Shown here piece by piece: positions 56,946-64,000 of a stretch of 64,000 bases of DNA. Position numbers and translations under genes: made by a program. The stretch is taken from contig NZ_SAWZ01000007.1 of the NCBI RefSeq assembly GCF_004122095.1, forward strand, positions 140,689 through 204,688, given 5' to 3'. The notes below the pieces were generated by a model, which was given only the letters and a program-made list of their open reading frames with translations, ran no database searches and had not been told where the DNA came from. How positions within the stretch are numbered: position 1 is the stretch's first letter; every line of letters starts with the position of its first letter. Origin of the DNA: Pseudoxanthomonas composti (GTDB lineage Bacteria; Pseudomonadota; Gammaproteobacteria; Xanthomonadales; Xanthomonadaceae).

Positions 56946-57742
56946 GTCGCGGCCGGCTTGGACCTGGCCTTGGCCTGCTTGGCTGCGGCCTGCTTGGCCG
57001 CCGGCTTGTTCTGCAGACGCCGCACGTACAGGGTCTTGCCGTCCTTCTTCACCTCGAACAGCCCGATGGCCGCGATCAGATCGCTGAGCTTGCCGTAGCC
57101 GTAGTTGCGCGAATCGAACGAGGCCTGGTTGGCGATCTGGCTGCCCACCGCGCCCAGGTGCGCCCAGCCCTCCTCGCCTTCAGCCGCCTCCACCGCGCTG
57201 CGCAGCATCTGCACCAGCCGCGTGTCCTGGCGCAACTCGGCGCTGGGCTTCCTCGGTTGCGCGGCGGTGCTGCCGTGCTCGGCCGGGTTCTCGGCGTCCG
57301 GCTGCTGGCCCAGCGCCTCCAGGTAGGTGAAGCGCGAACAAGCGTTGACGAACGGCGAGGGCGTCTTCTTCTCGCCGAAGCCGTACACCTTCACGCCCTC
57401 GGTCAGCAGCCGCATGATCAGCGGCGTGAAGTCCGCATCGCTGGAGACGATGGCAAAGCCATCCAGCTTGCCCGCGTACAGCAGGTCCATCGCATCGATG
57501 ACCATGGCCATGTCCGAAGCATTCTTGCCGCTGCTGTAGGCGAACTGCTGCATCGGCCGGATGGCGTATTCGTGCAGCACCTGTTCCCAGCCCCGCAGAT
57601 GCGGGTTTTTCCAGTCACCATAGGCGCGGCGCACATTGGCCACGCCGTAGCGCGCCACCTCGGCCAGCACCAGGTCGATCTTGGACGCCGGCGCGTTGTC
57701 TGCGTCGATCAGCAATGCGATGCGTGTATCGGCTTCTGTCAT
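56939..57742 (-). CDS. NYN-domain (PIN-like) protein with C-terminal LOTUS/OST-HTH domain
   Basis: A 267-residue protein of the LabA/DUF88 class. The NYN nuclease-like domain (about 5-145) has the acidic motifs LLIDADNAP (D13/D15), KNASDMAMVIDAMDLL and IVSSDADFTPLI, all expected metal ligands. A C-terminal OST-HTH/LOTUS-type RNA-binding domain (about 170-250) contains GWAHLGAVGSQIANQASFDSRNYG and YGKLSDLIAAIGLFEV. A Lys/Ala tail follows. It probably acts on RNA. It is convergent with priA, overlapping it by seven bases. Confidence 0.9.
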   Translation of the reverse strand: MTEADTRIALLIDADNAPASKIDLVLAEVARYGVANVRRAYGDWKNPHLRGWEQVLHEYAIRPMQQFAYSSGKNASDMAMVIDAMDLLYAGKLDGFAIVSSDADFTPLIMRLLTEGVKVYGFGEKKTPSPFVNACSRFTYLEALGQQPDAENPAEHGSTAAQPRKPSAELRQDTRLVQMLRSAVEAAEGEEGWAHLGAVGSQIANQASFDSRNYGYGKLSDLIAAIGLFEVKKDGKTLYVRRLQNKPAAKQAAAKQAKARSKPAATQ

Positions 57743-57996
57743 GTCCGCCCTCCATTGACGAGATCACGGCACCAAGTATCGGACAATGCCTGCGAGGTCC
57801 GCGTCAGGCATGCGAACATTTCCGCCATGTCGTTTCCGGTGCCCCGTCTGCCGCAGGCCCGCGCGCCCATGCCCGCGCCCGTCGCCCATTCCTCGCCGCG
57901 CGCAGCACCAGATTCCTCAGACGCCGATGTGATGGACCGCGCAGTCGCGCGACCGACATCGGCCGGCCAAGGCTTTCCCCATCCCAGTAGATCCTC

Positions 57997-59277
57997 ATGA
58001 CAAGCCAACCGCACCACATCGTGGTCGTCGGCGGCGGTTTCGCCGGCCTGTGGGCCACGCGCGCCCTCGACGATCCATCCGTCCGCATCACCCTGATCGA
58101 CCGCCGCAACCATCACCTGTTCCAGCCACTGCTGTACCAGGTCGCCACCGCCGGGCTGTCGGCACCGGATATCGCCGCACCCTTGCGACACATCCTGGAC
58201 GCGCAGCACAACGTGGAAGTGCGCCTGGCCGAGGTGACCGACCTGCACCCGCAGCAGCGGGAAGTGGAGCTGGGCGATGGCACCCGCGTGCGCTACGACA
58301 CCCTGCTCCTGGCCGCCGGCGCCACCCACGCCTACTTCGGCAACGACCACTGGGCACCGTTCGCCCCGGGCCTGAAGACCCTGGACGATGCGGTGCGCCT
58401 GCGCCGCAAGATGCTGCTGGCCTTCGAACGCGCCGAGATGGAGACCGACCCGGCCAAGCGCGATGCCTGGCTGAACTTCGCCATCGTCGGCGCCGGCCCC
58501 ACGGGAGTGGAATTGGCCGGCACGCTGGCCGAGATTGCCCGGCATACCTTGAAGGACGAGTTCCGCCACATCGATCCGCGCAAGGCGCGCGTGCGCCTGA
58601 TCGAAGCCGGTCCGCGCGTGCTGCCCTCCTTCCCGCAGGACCTGACCGACAAGGCCCGCGCGCAGCTGGAGAAGCTGGGCGTGGAAGTAGTGACTGGCAC
58701 CCCGGTGAGCGACATCAACGCCGAGGGCTACCGGCTGGGCGAGCACTTCATCGCGGCCAAGACCGTGGTGTGGGCCGCGGGTGTGGCGGCTTCGCCGCTG
58801 GCGCGCGCGCTTGGCGTGCCGCTGGACCGTGCTGGTCGTGTGCTGGTGCAGCCCGATCTGAGCGTGCCAGGGCATCCGGAGATCTTCGTCGGCGGCGACC
58901 TGGCCTCGGTACAGCAGGACGGCAAGCCGGTGCCGGGCGTCGCGCCCGCCGCCAAGCAGATGGGCAAACACATCGCCCGCGCGATCAAGGCGCGCCTGGC
59001 GGGCAAGCCGACCACGCCCTTCCGCTACCAGGACTTCGGCAACCTGGCCACGATCGGTCGCATGGCCGCCATCGTGCACCTGGGCAAGCTGAAGTTCTCC
59101 GGCCCGCTGGCCTGGTGGTTCTGGCTGGCCGCACACGTTTACTTCCTGATCGGCTTCCGCAACCGCTTCGTGGTGCTGGTGAACTGGGCCATGGCCTACA
59201 TCAGCTACCAGCGCGCCGCACGCATCATCTTCGGCGACGCCCATGACGAGCGAAAGCCCGGCGGGGACACGCGCTGA
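57997..59277 (+). CDS. ndh: Type II NADH:quinone oxidoreductase (NDH-2)
   Basis: Non-proton-pumping NADH dehydrogenase of the respiratory chain. The 426-residue flavoprotein has an FAD-binding GGGFAG motif (residues 12-17), LIDRRNHHLFQPLLYQVATAGLS, the NADH-binding GAGPTGVELAGTLAE, the second FAD motif EIFVGGDLA, and the quinone-site segment APAAKQMGKHIARAIKA. A C-terminal hydrophobic, amphipathic region (AWWFWLAAHVYFLIGFRNR) attaches it to the membrane. It is a single gene; the 254-base spacer before it shows no other gene. Confidence 0.95.
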   Translation: MTSQPHHIVVVGGGFAGLWATRALDDPSVRITLIDRRNHHLFQPLLYQVATAGLSAPDIAAPLRHILDAQHNVEVRLAEVTDLHPQQREVELGDGTRVRYDTLLLAAGATHAYFGNDHWAPFAPGLKTLDDAVRLRRKMLLAFERAEMETDPAKRDAWLNFAIVGAGPTGVELAGTLAEIARHTLKDEFRHIDPRKARVRLIEAGPRVLPSFPQDLTDKARAQLEKLGVEVVTGTPVSDINAEGYRLGEHFIAAKTVVWAAGVAASPLARALGVPLDRAGRVLVQPDLSVPGHPEIFVGGDLASVQQDGKPVPGVAPAAKQMGKHIARAIKARLAGKPTTPFRYQDFGNLATIGRMAAIVHLGKLKFSGPLAWWFWLAAHVYFLIGFRNRFVVLVNWAMAYISYQRAARIIFGDAHDERKPGGDTR

Positions 59278-59515
59278 CCGGCTGCTCGCCTGCAGCACGC
59301 ATCGCGCCGCAGGCGCGATTGGCGCTGCGTACTGCGGTCACGCTCACGGACACAGAGATCACCACCGACCCAGGCACGGCGTATGGCCAAGGGGCGACGC
59401 GATTTGGAAGCGCGTGCCTCGCGGGTACATGCCCGGCCATCACCGGGCCTCGCTGCCCGCTGCAATTGCCGCAATGAGCGTTGAAGTGCGGCATCACCTC
59501 CACCTCGTTCCACAA

Positions 59516-59541
59516 AAAAGCCCCGCCGAAGCGGGGCTTTT
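59516..59541 (-). terminator. Rho-independent terminator of rpoH
   Basis: AAAAGCCCCGC and GCGGGGCTTTT (11-base perfect arms, loop CGAA). On the minus strand it is followed by a T-run, 22 bases after the rpoH stop. The spacer from ndh to here (59278-59515) has no supported gene. Confidence 0.9.
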
Positions 59542-59562
59542 CAATCTTGCGCTACGCGTGAA

Positions 59563-60441
59563 TCAAGCAGCGAACAGCGCCTTCATCTTCTTCAGCGCGT
59601 TGGCCTCGATCTGGCGGATGCGCTCGGCAGAAACGCCGTATTCGTCGGCCAGCTCCTGCAACGTGATCTTGCTCTCCGAGTCCAGCCAACGACGACGGAT
59701 GATGTCGCGCGAGCGCTGGTCCAGCGTCGCCAGGCCTTCGCGCAGCAGCTCCAACTGGTTGTCCTCGCTGTCCGCGCGCTCGTACGCCTGCGAGGGATCT
59801 TCCTCGTTCGCGCGCAGATACGCGGCCGGCGAAGGCGGTGCATGGTCCTCGTCCTCGTCGCTGGGCGCATCGAAGCCGACATCACGACCGGACAGGCGCG
59901 ACTCCATCTCCAGCACCTCACGCTCGGACACATTCAGGTCCTTGGCCACGGCGCTGACCTCGGCCGCGTTCATCCAACCCAGGCGGGTCTTGGACTTGCG
60001 CAGGTTGAAGAACAACTTGCGCTGCGCCTTGGTCGTGGCGACCTTCACGATGCGCCAGTTCTTCAGGATGAACTCGTGCATTTCCGCACGGATCCAGTGC
60101 ACGGCAAAGCTCACCAGACGCACGCCCATGTCCGGGTCGAAGCGCTTGACCGCCTTCATCAGGCCGATATTGCCTTCCTGGATCAGGTCGCCCAGCTGCA
60201 GCCCATAACCGTTGTACCCACGCGCCACGTGCACCACGAAACGCAGGTGCGAGTGCACCAGCTCGCGTGCGGCATCAAGATCGTCCTCGTCGCGGAAACG
60301 ACGCGCCAGCTGCTGCTCATCATCGACCGACAGCACCGGAATCTGGTGCACCGCGCCGATGTAGGCATCCAGCGAACCCAGCGCGCTGGGTACGGGGAGG
60401 TTGTTGGCAACCAAGGCTGTGGAAGCAGAGATCTGGTTCAT
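59563..60441 (-). CDS. rpoH: RNA polymerase heat-shock sigma factor RpoH (sigma-32)
   Basis: RpoH directs transcription of heat-shock genes. The 292-residue product (ATG at 60441, preceded by AGGA at a good distance; ATG at 60450 would add three residues) has region 2 with GLQLGDLIQEGNIGLMKAVKRFDP and VRLVSFAVHWIRAEMHEFIL, the RpoH box QRKLFFNLRK (about 140-149) that marks this family, and region 4 (ITLQELADEYGVSAERIRQI). The 5' leader pairs could act as a thermosensor, but this cannot be confirmed by eye. Terminated by a strong hairpin. Confidence 0.96.
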   Translation of the reverse strand: MNQISASTALVANNLPVPSALGSLDAYIGAVHQIPVLSVDDEQQLARRFRDEDDLDAARELVHSHLRFVVHVARGYNGYGLQLGDLIQEGNIGLMKAVKRFDPDMGVRLVSFAVHWIRAEMHEFILKNWRIVKVATTKAQRKLFFNLRKSKTRLGWMNAAEVSAVAKDLNVSEREVLEMESRLSGRDVGFDAPSDEDEDHAPPSPAAYLRANEEDPSQAYERADSEDNQLELLREGLATLDQRSRDIIRRRWLDSESKITLQELADEYGVSAERIRQIEANALKKMKALFAA

Positions 60442-60625
60442 GTGGTCCATCCTAGCAGTCGAAAGGTTGGACTGCTAACCACCTGGAAAGTTCCCCAGTG
60501 TTGCGCTAGCAGAACACAGGTGCCGATTTCATTCAGCTTTTAGCTGATTTCAGAACAGCCCGAAGGCGCGATTTCTGACCGGACCGATGCTAACGAAAGC
60601 GATGTAAGGGGTCGGTGGACGCTTT

Positions 60626-61636
60626 TCAAGACGCCGCTGGCGCTGGCGACGCCGGGGCTGCAACGGCGGCAGCCGCCGGGGACGGGCCGGACGCCGGAAC
60701 CGGGGCGCTGGCAGCGCCCTCGGTCTGGGTGGATGCTTCTGTTTCGGCGCCCTGGCTGGTCGCGGCGATCGGCGTGTCCGTTTTGGCCGCCTGGTCCAGC
60801 GCCTGCTTGTTCAGCACCACGATACTGATGCGTCGATTCACCGGACTGCGCGGGTCGGTCTTGTCGAACGGCACAGAAGCCGCAAGGCCCACCACCCGGG
60901 TGATCTTGGCTTCTTCCAGCCCGCCCTTGATCAACGCCCGCCGCGCCGCATTGGCGCGCTCGCTGGACAGCTCCCAGTTGCCATAACCGTCCTGGGCATG
61001 GAACGGCGTCTCGTCGGTATGACCGCTGATGGCGATGCGGTGATCCTCGCCGGCCATCACCGCGCCCAGCTCCTTGAGGATCTCGGTGGCGTAGTCCTTC
61101 AGCGTCACCCCGCCCAGGTCGAACATCGGGCGATTGAGCTTGTCCACGATCTGGATGCGCAGGCCCTCAGGCGTCAGATCGATCAGCAGCTGGTCCTTGA
61201 ACGGCGCCAGCGCCAGGCTCTTCTCGATCGCCGCCTCCAGCTCCTGCTTCAGCGCAGTCAACTGACGCTTGTCGCGCGCTTCGGCATCGGCCTTCTCCTC
61301 GGCCTCGCTCTTCTTCTGCCCGGCATCGGGACCGACGCCACCCGGGATCGCCATGGCATTGGAGGTCGGGATCATCTTGTCCGCAGCGCCGCCAGGGCCC
61401 AGCGAGCTCATGCCGGGGTTCTGCGCCTTGCCATTGAAGGCGCTGGGATTCTTGAAGTATTCGGCGATGGCGGCCTTTTCCTGCTTGGTACCGGTGCCGA
61501 CCAGCCACATGACCAGGAAGAACGCCATCATCGCGGTGACGAAGTCGGCGTAGGCCACTTTCCACGCGCCACCGTGGTGGCCACCGGCCACCTTCTTGAC
61601 GCGCTTGACGATGATGGGGGGCTTCTTGTCGCTCAT
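60626..61636 (-). CDS. motB: Flagellar motor stator protein MotB
   Basis: MotB anchors the proton-driven stator to peptidoglycan. The 336-residue protein has a basic N-terminus (KRVKKVAGGHHGG), a single membrane helix with the proton-accepting D31 (KVAYADFVTAMMAFFLVMWLV), a plug/linker, and the C-terminal OmpA-like domain (IAISGHTDETPF, LSSERANAARRALI, NRRISIVVL). A Pro/Ala tail follows. It starts six bases after the motA stop. Confidence 0.96.
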   Translation of the reverse strand: MSDKKPPIIVKRVKKVAGGHHGGAWKVAYADFVTAMMAFFLVMWLVGTGTKQEKAAIAEYFKNPSAFNGKAQNPGMSSLGPGGAADKMIPTSNAMAIPGGVGPDAGQKKSEAEEKADAEARDKRQLTALKQELEAAIEKSLALAPFKDQLLIDLTPEGLRIQIVDKLNRPMFDLGGVTLKDYATEILKELGAVMAGEDHRIAISGHTDETPFHAQDGYGNWELSSERANAARRALIKGGLEEAKITRVVGLAASVPFDKTDPRSPVNRRISIVVLNKQALDQAAKTDTPIAATSQGAETEASTQTEGAASAPVPASGPSPAAAAVAAPASPAPAAS

Positions 61637-61642
61637 GACGGA

Positions 61643-62497
61643 TCAGCGGCTGCCGCGCAGGTGGGCTTCCAGGTCGGCGAACGCCGGACGCACGTCGGAG
61701 AACAGCAGCTTGCGCGCGAACTCCACCGCGGTCGAAGGCGGATAGCCACGAAGACTCGACACCAGCGCCATCTTGATGATCTCGAACGCCTTGCCTTCCT
61801 CATGCGCGGCGTGGTGCATGGCCGAAGCCAGCGGGCCGATGAAGCCATAGCCCAGCAGGATGCCGAGGAAGGTGCCCACCAGCGCGGCGGCGACGTGGTG
61901 GCCAATGATCGCGGTGTCGCCGCCGATCGAGGCCATGGTGATCACGATGCCGAGCACGGCCGCGACGATGCCGAAACCCGGCAGCGAGTCGGCCAGCACC
62001 TGCACGGCATGGGCCGGTTCGGCGGCTTCCTGGTGATGGGTTTCCACCTCGATCTCCAGCAGCGCTTCCAGCTCGTGCGGCTCGAGGTTGCCGCTGACCA
62101 TCAGGCGCAGGCAGTCGGTGGTGAACTCCATCAGGTGATGGTCGGCCATCAGCTTGGGGTACTTGGAGAACACCGGGCTGGCATCGGGATTCTCGACATC
62201 CTTTTCGATGCCGATCATGCCTTCCTTGCGCGCCTTCATCAGCACGTCGTAGACCATCGACAGGATGTCGATGTAGTCCTGCTTCTTGTACTTGGCCCCC
62301 TTGAGCAGCTGCGGGATGGACTTCATCGCACGCTTGACCACCTTGCCGGAGTTGGCGGCAAGGAAGGCGCCGAACGCCGAGCCGGCGATGATCAGCACCT
62401 CATAGGGCTGCCACAGCGCAGCGATCTCGCCATGCGACAGCACGAAGCCGCCGAGGACGCAGCCGACAACAACGACAAAGCCAACGATGATGAGCAT
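61643..62497 (-). CDS. motA: Flagellar motor stator protein MotA
   Basis: MotA, partner of MotB in the proton channel, transmits torque to FliG. The 284-residue protein has four membrane segments: two at the N-terminus (MLIIVGFVVVVGCVLGGFVL, YEVLIIAGSAFGAFLAANS) and two around 170-230 with the conserved LADSLPGFGIVAAVLGIVITM. The cytoplasmic loop holds the charged stretch CLRLMVSGNLEPHELEALLEIE used in torque generation. Proton-type, not PomA, by motif. Confidence 0.96.
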   Translation of the reverse strand: MLIIVGFVVVVGCVLGGFVLSHGEIAALWQPYEVLIIAGSAFGAFLAANSGKVVKRAMKSIPQLLKGAKYKKQDYIDILSMVYDVLMKARKEGMIGIEKDVENPDASPVFSKYPKLMADHHLMEFTTDCLRLMVSGNLEPHELEALLEIEVETHHQEAAEPAHAVQVLADSLPGFGIVAAVLGIVITMASIGGDTAIIGHHVAAALVGTFLGILLGYGFIGPLASAMHHAAHEEGKAFEIIKMALVSSLRGYPPSTAVEFARKLLFSDVRPAFADLEAHLRGSR

Positions 62498-62601
62498 GGC
62501 GCAAGCACGACACAGGGGAGACCCAGCTGATATCGGCGCGACTCACCAGAAGTTAACTTGCCTCCCCCAACTGGGATGCCTACCCCAGCCGGGCCGCGGC
62601 G

Positions 62602-62709
62602 CCGTGGCCGTGGCCGTGGCCGTGGCCGTGGCCGTGGCCGTGGCCGTGGTCGTGGTCGTGGTCGTGGCCGTGGCCGTGGTCGTGGTCGTGGTCGTGGCCG
62701 TGGCCGTGG
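62602..62709. repeat. Hexanucleotide tandem repeat, 18 units of (C/T)CGTGG
   Basis: Eighteen uninterrupted hexamers, each CCGTGG or TCGTGG, occur in the order eight C-type, three T-type, two C, three T, two C. On the minus strand one frame would encode alternating His-Gly and His-Asp, but the surrounding frame does not look coding. The array sits upstream of motA, about 105 bases before its start, so length change could affect motA expression. It is a candidate variable-number repeat. Confidence 0.9.
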
Positions 62710-62980
62710 CCAGGGTCCGGTATGACCCGGCGGCGGGCCGGCGGCAGGAAACAGGCGGCTGGTGGTAGGTGGCTAGCGCAGGCGGGAACGCGGCACGGGG
62801 CAAGGTCGGTCGGCCCGGCAGCTGCCGGCCGCCCCGGGGCGGCACTGGCCTCCCCAACCGTTCGCGCTCTGCGGCGCTTGAGCGCCTCACCGGCACAGGT
62901 CCGGGCTACACCGCGCCCGAGCACTTCGCGCTGAGCGCCAGCGGCCCAATTCCCCGCTGCGTGCGCGCCGGATCAGGGCT

Positions 62981-63238
62981 TTGATCCCGGCCTTCCAGTC
63001 CGAGAATGTCGTGCCCGTTTCGCATGCCGACCTACCCGACACGCATCGCAACGCCACGCGCAGCTCGACGCTGCAACTGCTGGACGCTGGCACCACGTCG
63101 CGCCTCTCCAGCCCAGCCCCACAGCCCGGCACACGATGGCCGTGGTGGCTGGGCTTCGTCCTGTGCGCCGGCCTGAGCTGGTGGATCGAACGCAGACGAG
63201 CCCCGCATCCTCCCGGTCGTGATGCACCAAGCGCCTGA
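62981..63238 (+). CDS. Possible very small membrane protein
   Basis: An 85-residue frame starting with TTG, or 75 residues from the GTG at 63011 (VPVSHADLPDTHRNA). It is polar except for one C-terminal hydrophobic helix (RWPWWLGFVLCAGLSWWIERRR). This pattern with flanking positive charges could be a real small membrane protein, but there is no convincing ribosome binding site and no known family. The rest of 62710-63340 shows no other supported gene. Confidence 0.3.
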   Translation: MIPAFQSENVVPVSHADLPDTHRNATRSSTLQLLDAGTTSRLSSPAPQPGTRWPWWLGFVLCAGLSWWIERRRAPHPPGRDAPSA

Positions 63239-63340
63239 AGTTCGCGATGAGTCAGTAACGCAATCCATCCGCTCTTCGGGCTGAGTGCGCACGCCTCGCC
63301 CAGCCAGCCCCATCGGAGAAGCTAGAGGTAGCCCGGTGGC

Positions 63341-63402
63341 CATCAGCTGCAAAGACGCTTCATTGGTAAAGCCTCTTCGCGGCTAAAGCGCTCCCACAAG
63401 AG
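63341..63402. repeat. REP-like half element
   Basis: Ends GCGGCTAAAGCGCTCCCACAAGAGG and carries AAAGCCTCTTCGC inside, matching the right half of the family at 12584-12656. The left arm is degenerate (CATCAGCTGCAAAGACG). Confidence 0.6.
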
Positions 63403-63546
63403 GCCTGTACGGTCCTGGCTCCACGCGCATTCGACTCACTTTGAGGAATAGAGCGACGACGACCACGATCACCTGCGACAGGCTAACGTCAGCCCCATGC
63501 TTCGCTTTGACACGCTGATCGTCTGCAGAGGCGTGCATCCGCAGCT

Positions 63547-63656
63547 ATGGGAGCGGCTCGAGGTGGCCTAGGGCCATCAGCCGCGAAGGGCTTTCACGAC
63601 AAAGCCTCTGCGCGGCAGATGGCCCGAGACCACCTAGCGCCGCTTCCTGGGATGCT
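63547..63656. repeat. REP-like palindrome near the rRNA operon
   Basis: Starts TATGGGAGCGGCTCGAGGTG and ends with its inverted form (CACCTAGCGCCGCTTCC). The inner arms GGCCATCAGCCGCGAAGGG and CTGCGCGGCAGATGGCC pair. It belongs to the same dispersed family. The rest of 63239-63870 shows no gene. Confidence 0.65.
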
Positions 63657-63870
63657 CCCGTGGCTCGAGGCGCCTGTGTGAATTTCGGCACACCCGAACA
63701 AGGCCTTTCTTTATCGCCTGCTCGCGGGCGGTGAATCTTTAGGCCGCTTCAGCTCGAAGCTCCTGGTGGTTCCCACCGACGATCAAAGAGCCGGCTTTAG
63801 CCAATCTCCCGCCCTTCCCTTGTCGGGAGGGGGCACACTAACGCTGTGCCACTTTTGTTTCGCGCAAAGA

Positions 63871-63899
63871 CAAACCCCCAGCTTTTGGCTGGGGGTTTG
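63871..63899 (-). terminator. rRNA operon terminator hairpin
   Basis: CAAACCCCCAGC and GCTGGGGGTTTG are perfect 12-base arms with a 5-base loop. On the minus strand the hairpin lies about nine bases after the 5S gene and is followed by a short T-containing tail (GTCTTTG). Confidence 0.85.
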
Positions 63900-63908
63900 C
63901 GGGAAAAA

Positions 63909-64000
63909 GACCCTGGCGATGACCTACTCTCGCATGGCTTGAGCCACACTACCATCGGCGCAGCTGCGTTTCACTTCCGAGTTCGGGATGGGATCGGGTG
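63909..64000 (-). rRNA. 5S rRNA, 3' part, cut by the window edge
   Basis: The reverse complement reads with conserved 5S segments CCGAACTCGGAAGTGAAACG, GCGCCGATGGTAGTGTGG and CATGCGAGAGTAGG, ending near GCCAGGGTC. About 92 bases of the 3' side are present; the 5' end and the rest of the rRNA operon lie to the right of the window, transcribed leftwards. Confidence 0.96.

Noticed and set aside
59278..59515. Small frames between ndh and rpoH
   Set aside because: They are Arg/Ala/Cys-rich, lack ribosome binding sites, and overlap the ndh 3' end.
62580..62924. Minus-strand frame encoding a His-Gly / His-Asp rich protein across the hexanucleotide repeat
   Set aside because: The His-rich part is simply the translated repeat. 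The upstream part is Arg/Ala/Pro-rich like a frame from random GC-rich DNA, and there is no ribosome binding site or known metal-binding family beyond the repeat.

Overview
The window is high-GC DNA from a gammaproteobacterium of the family Xanthomonadaceae (Lysobacteraceae). A Pseudoxanthomonas- or Xanthomonas-like genus is the best guess, inferred from protein style and gene order and not from any database search. Almost all of it is chromosomal core and near-core sequence with short spacers. The spacers carry several families of palindromic repeats.

Layout, left to right. 1-2.4 kb: end of a disulfide-transfer unit (dsbD, partial, and a TlpA-like thioredoxin). 2.6-4.7 kb: accB-accC, with two long palindromes after each gene. 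4.8-9.3 kb: two coupled unknown genes, then prmA, a DUF3426 zinc-ribbon protein, fis, and an unknown membrane protein. 9.5-12.5 kb: purH-purD. 12.7-20.3 kb (minus strand): a sulfate-uptake operon cysA-sbp-cysT-cysW running directly into a histidine kinase and response regulator; CysA carries an unusual C-terminal half. 20.5-26 kb: yccS-like exporter, an LplT-PlsC type fusion, a CD225 and DUF2752 pair, then tandem repeats. 26.3-30.7 kb (minus): two paralogous coiled-coil membrane proteins around a bactofilin, then erpA, nudC and an ampE-like gene. 30.9-35.9 kb: DUF4126 protein, a degenerate REC-GGDEF-EAL regulator and a hybrid kinase.

36.2-37.8 kb (minus): rppH, a Fur-box-controlled bfd, and a bacterioferritin whose ferroxidase centre is incomplete. 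37.9-40.4 kb: tRNA-Met followed by a lower-GC patch of orphan genes. 40.4-48 kb (minus): three glycoside hydrolases (a GH2 enzyme, a GH2 beta-mannosidase and a GH92 alpha-mannosidase), probably for mannose-rich glycans. 48.2-52.2 kb: the ybbP-ybbA export pair divergent from tesA. 52.3-54.3 kb: small unknowns and a DUF3106 pair. 54.6-57.7 kb: an inverted pair of consensus DnaA boxes in front of priA, and an NYN-domain protein. 58-62.5 kb: NDH-2, rpoH, motB-motA. 62.5-64 kb: a hexanucleotide tandem repeat, REP-like palindromes, and the 3' end of an rRNA operon (5S) on the minus strand.

No complete mobile element, CRISPR array or recognisable defence island is present. The most interesting items are the extended CysA with its linked two-component system, the haem-type bacterioferritin lacking ferroxidase ligands, the duplicated coiled-coil proteins around bactofilin, the DnaA-box pair at priA, and the intergenic repeat families.
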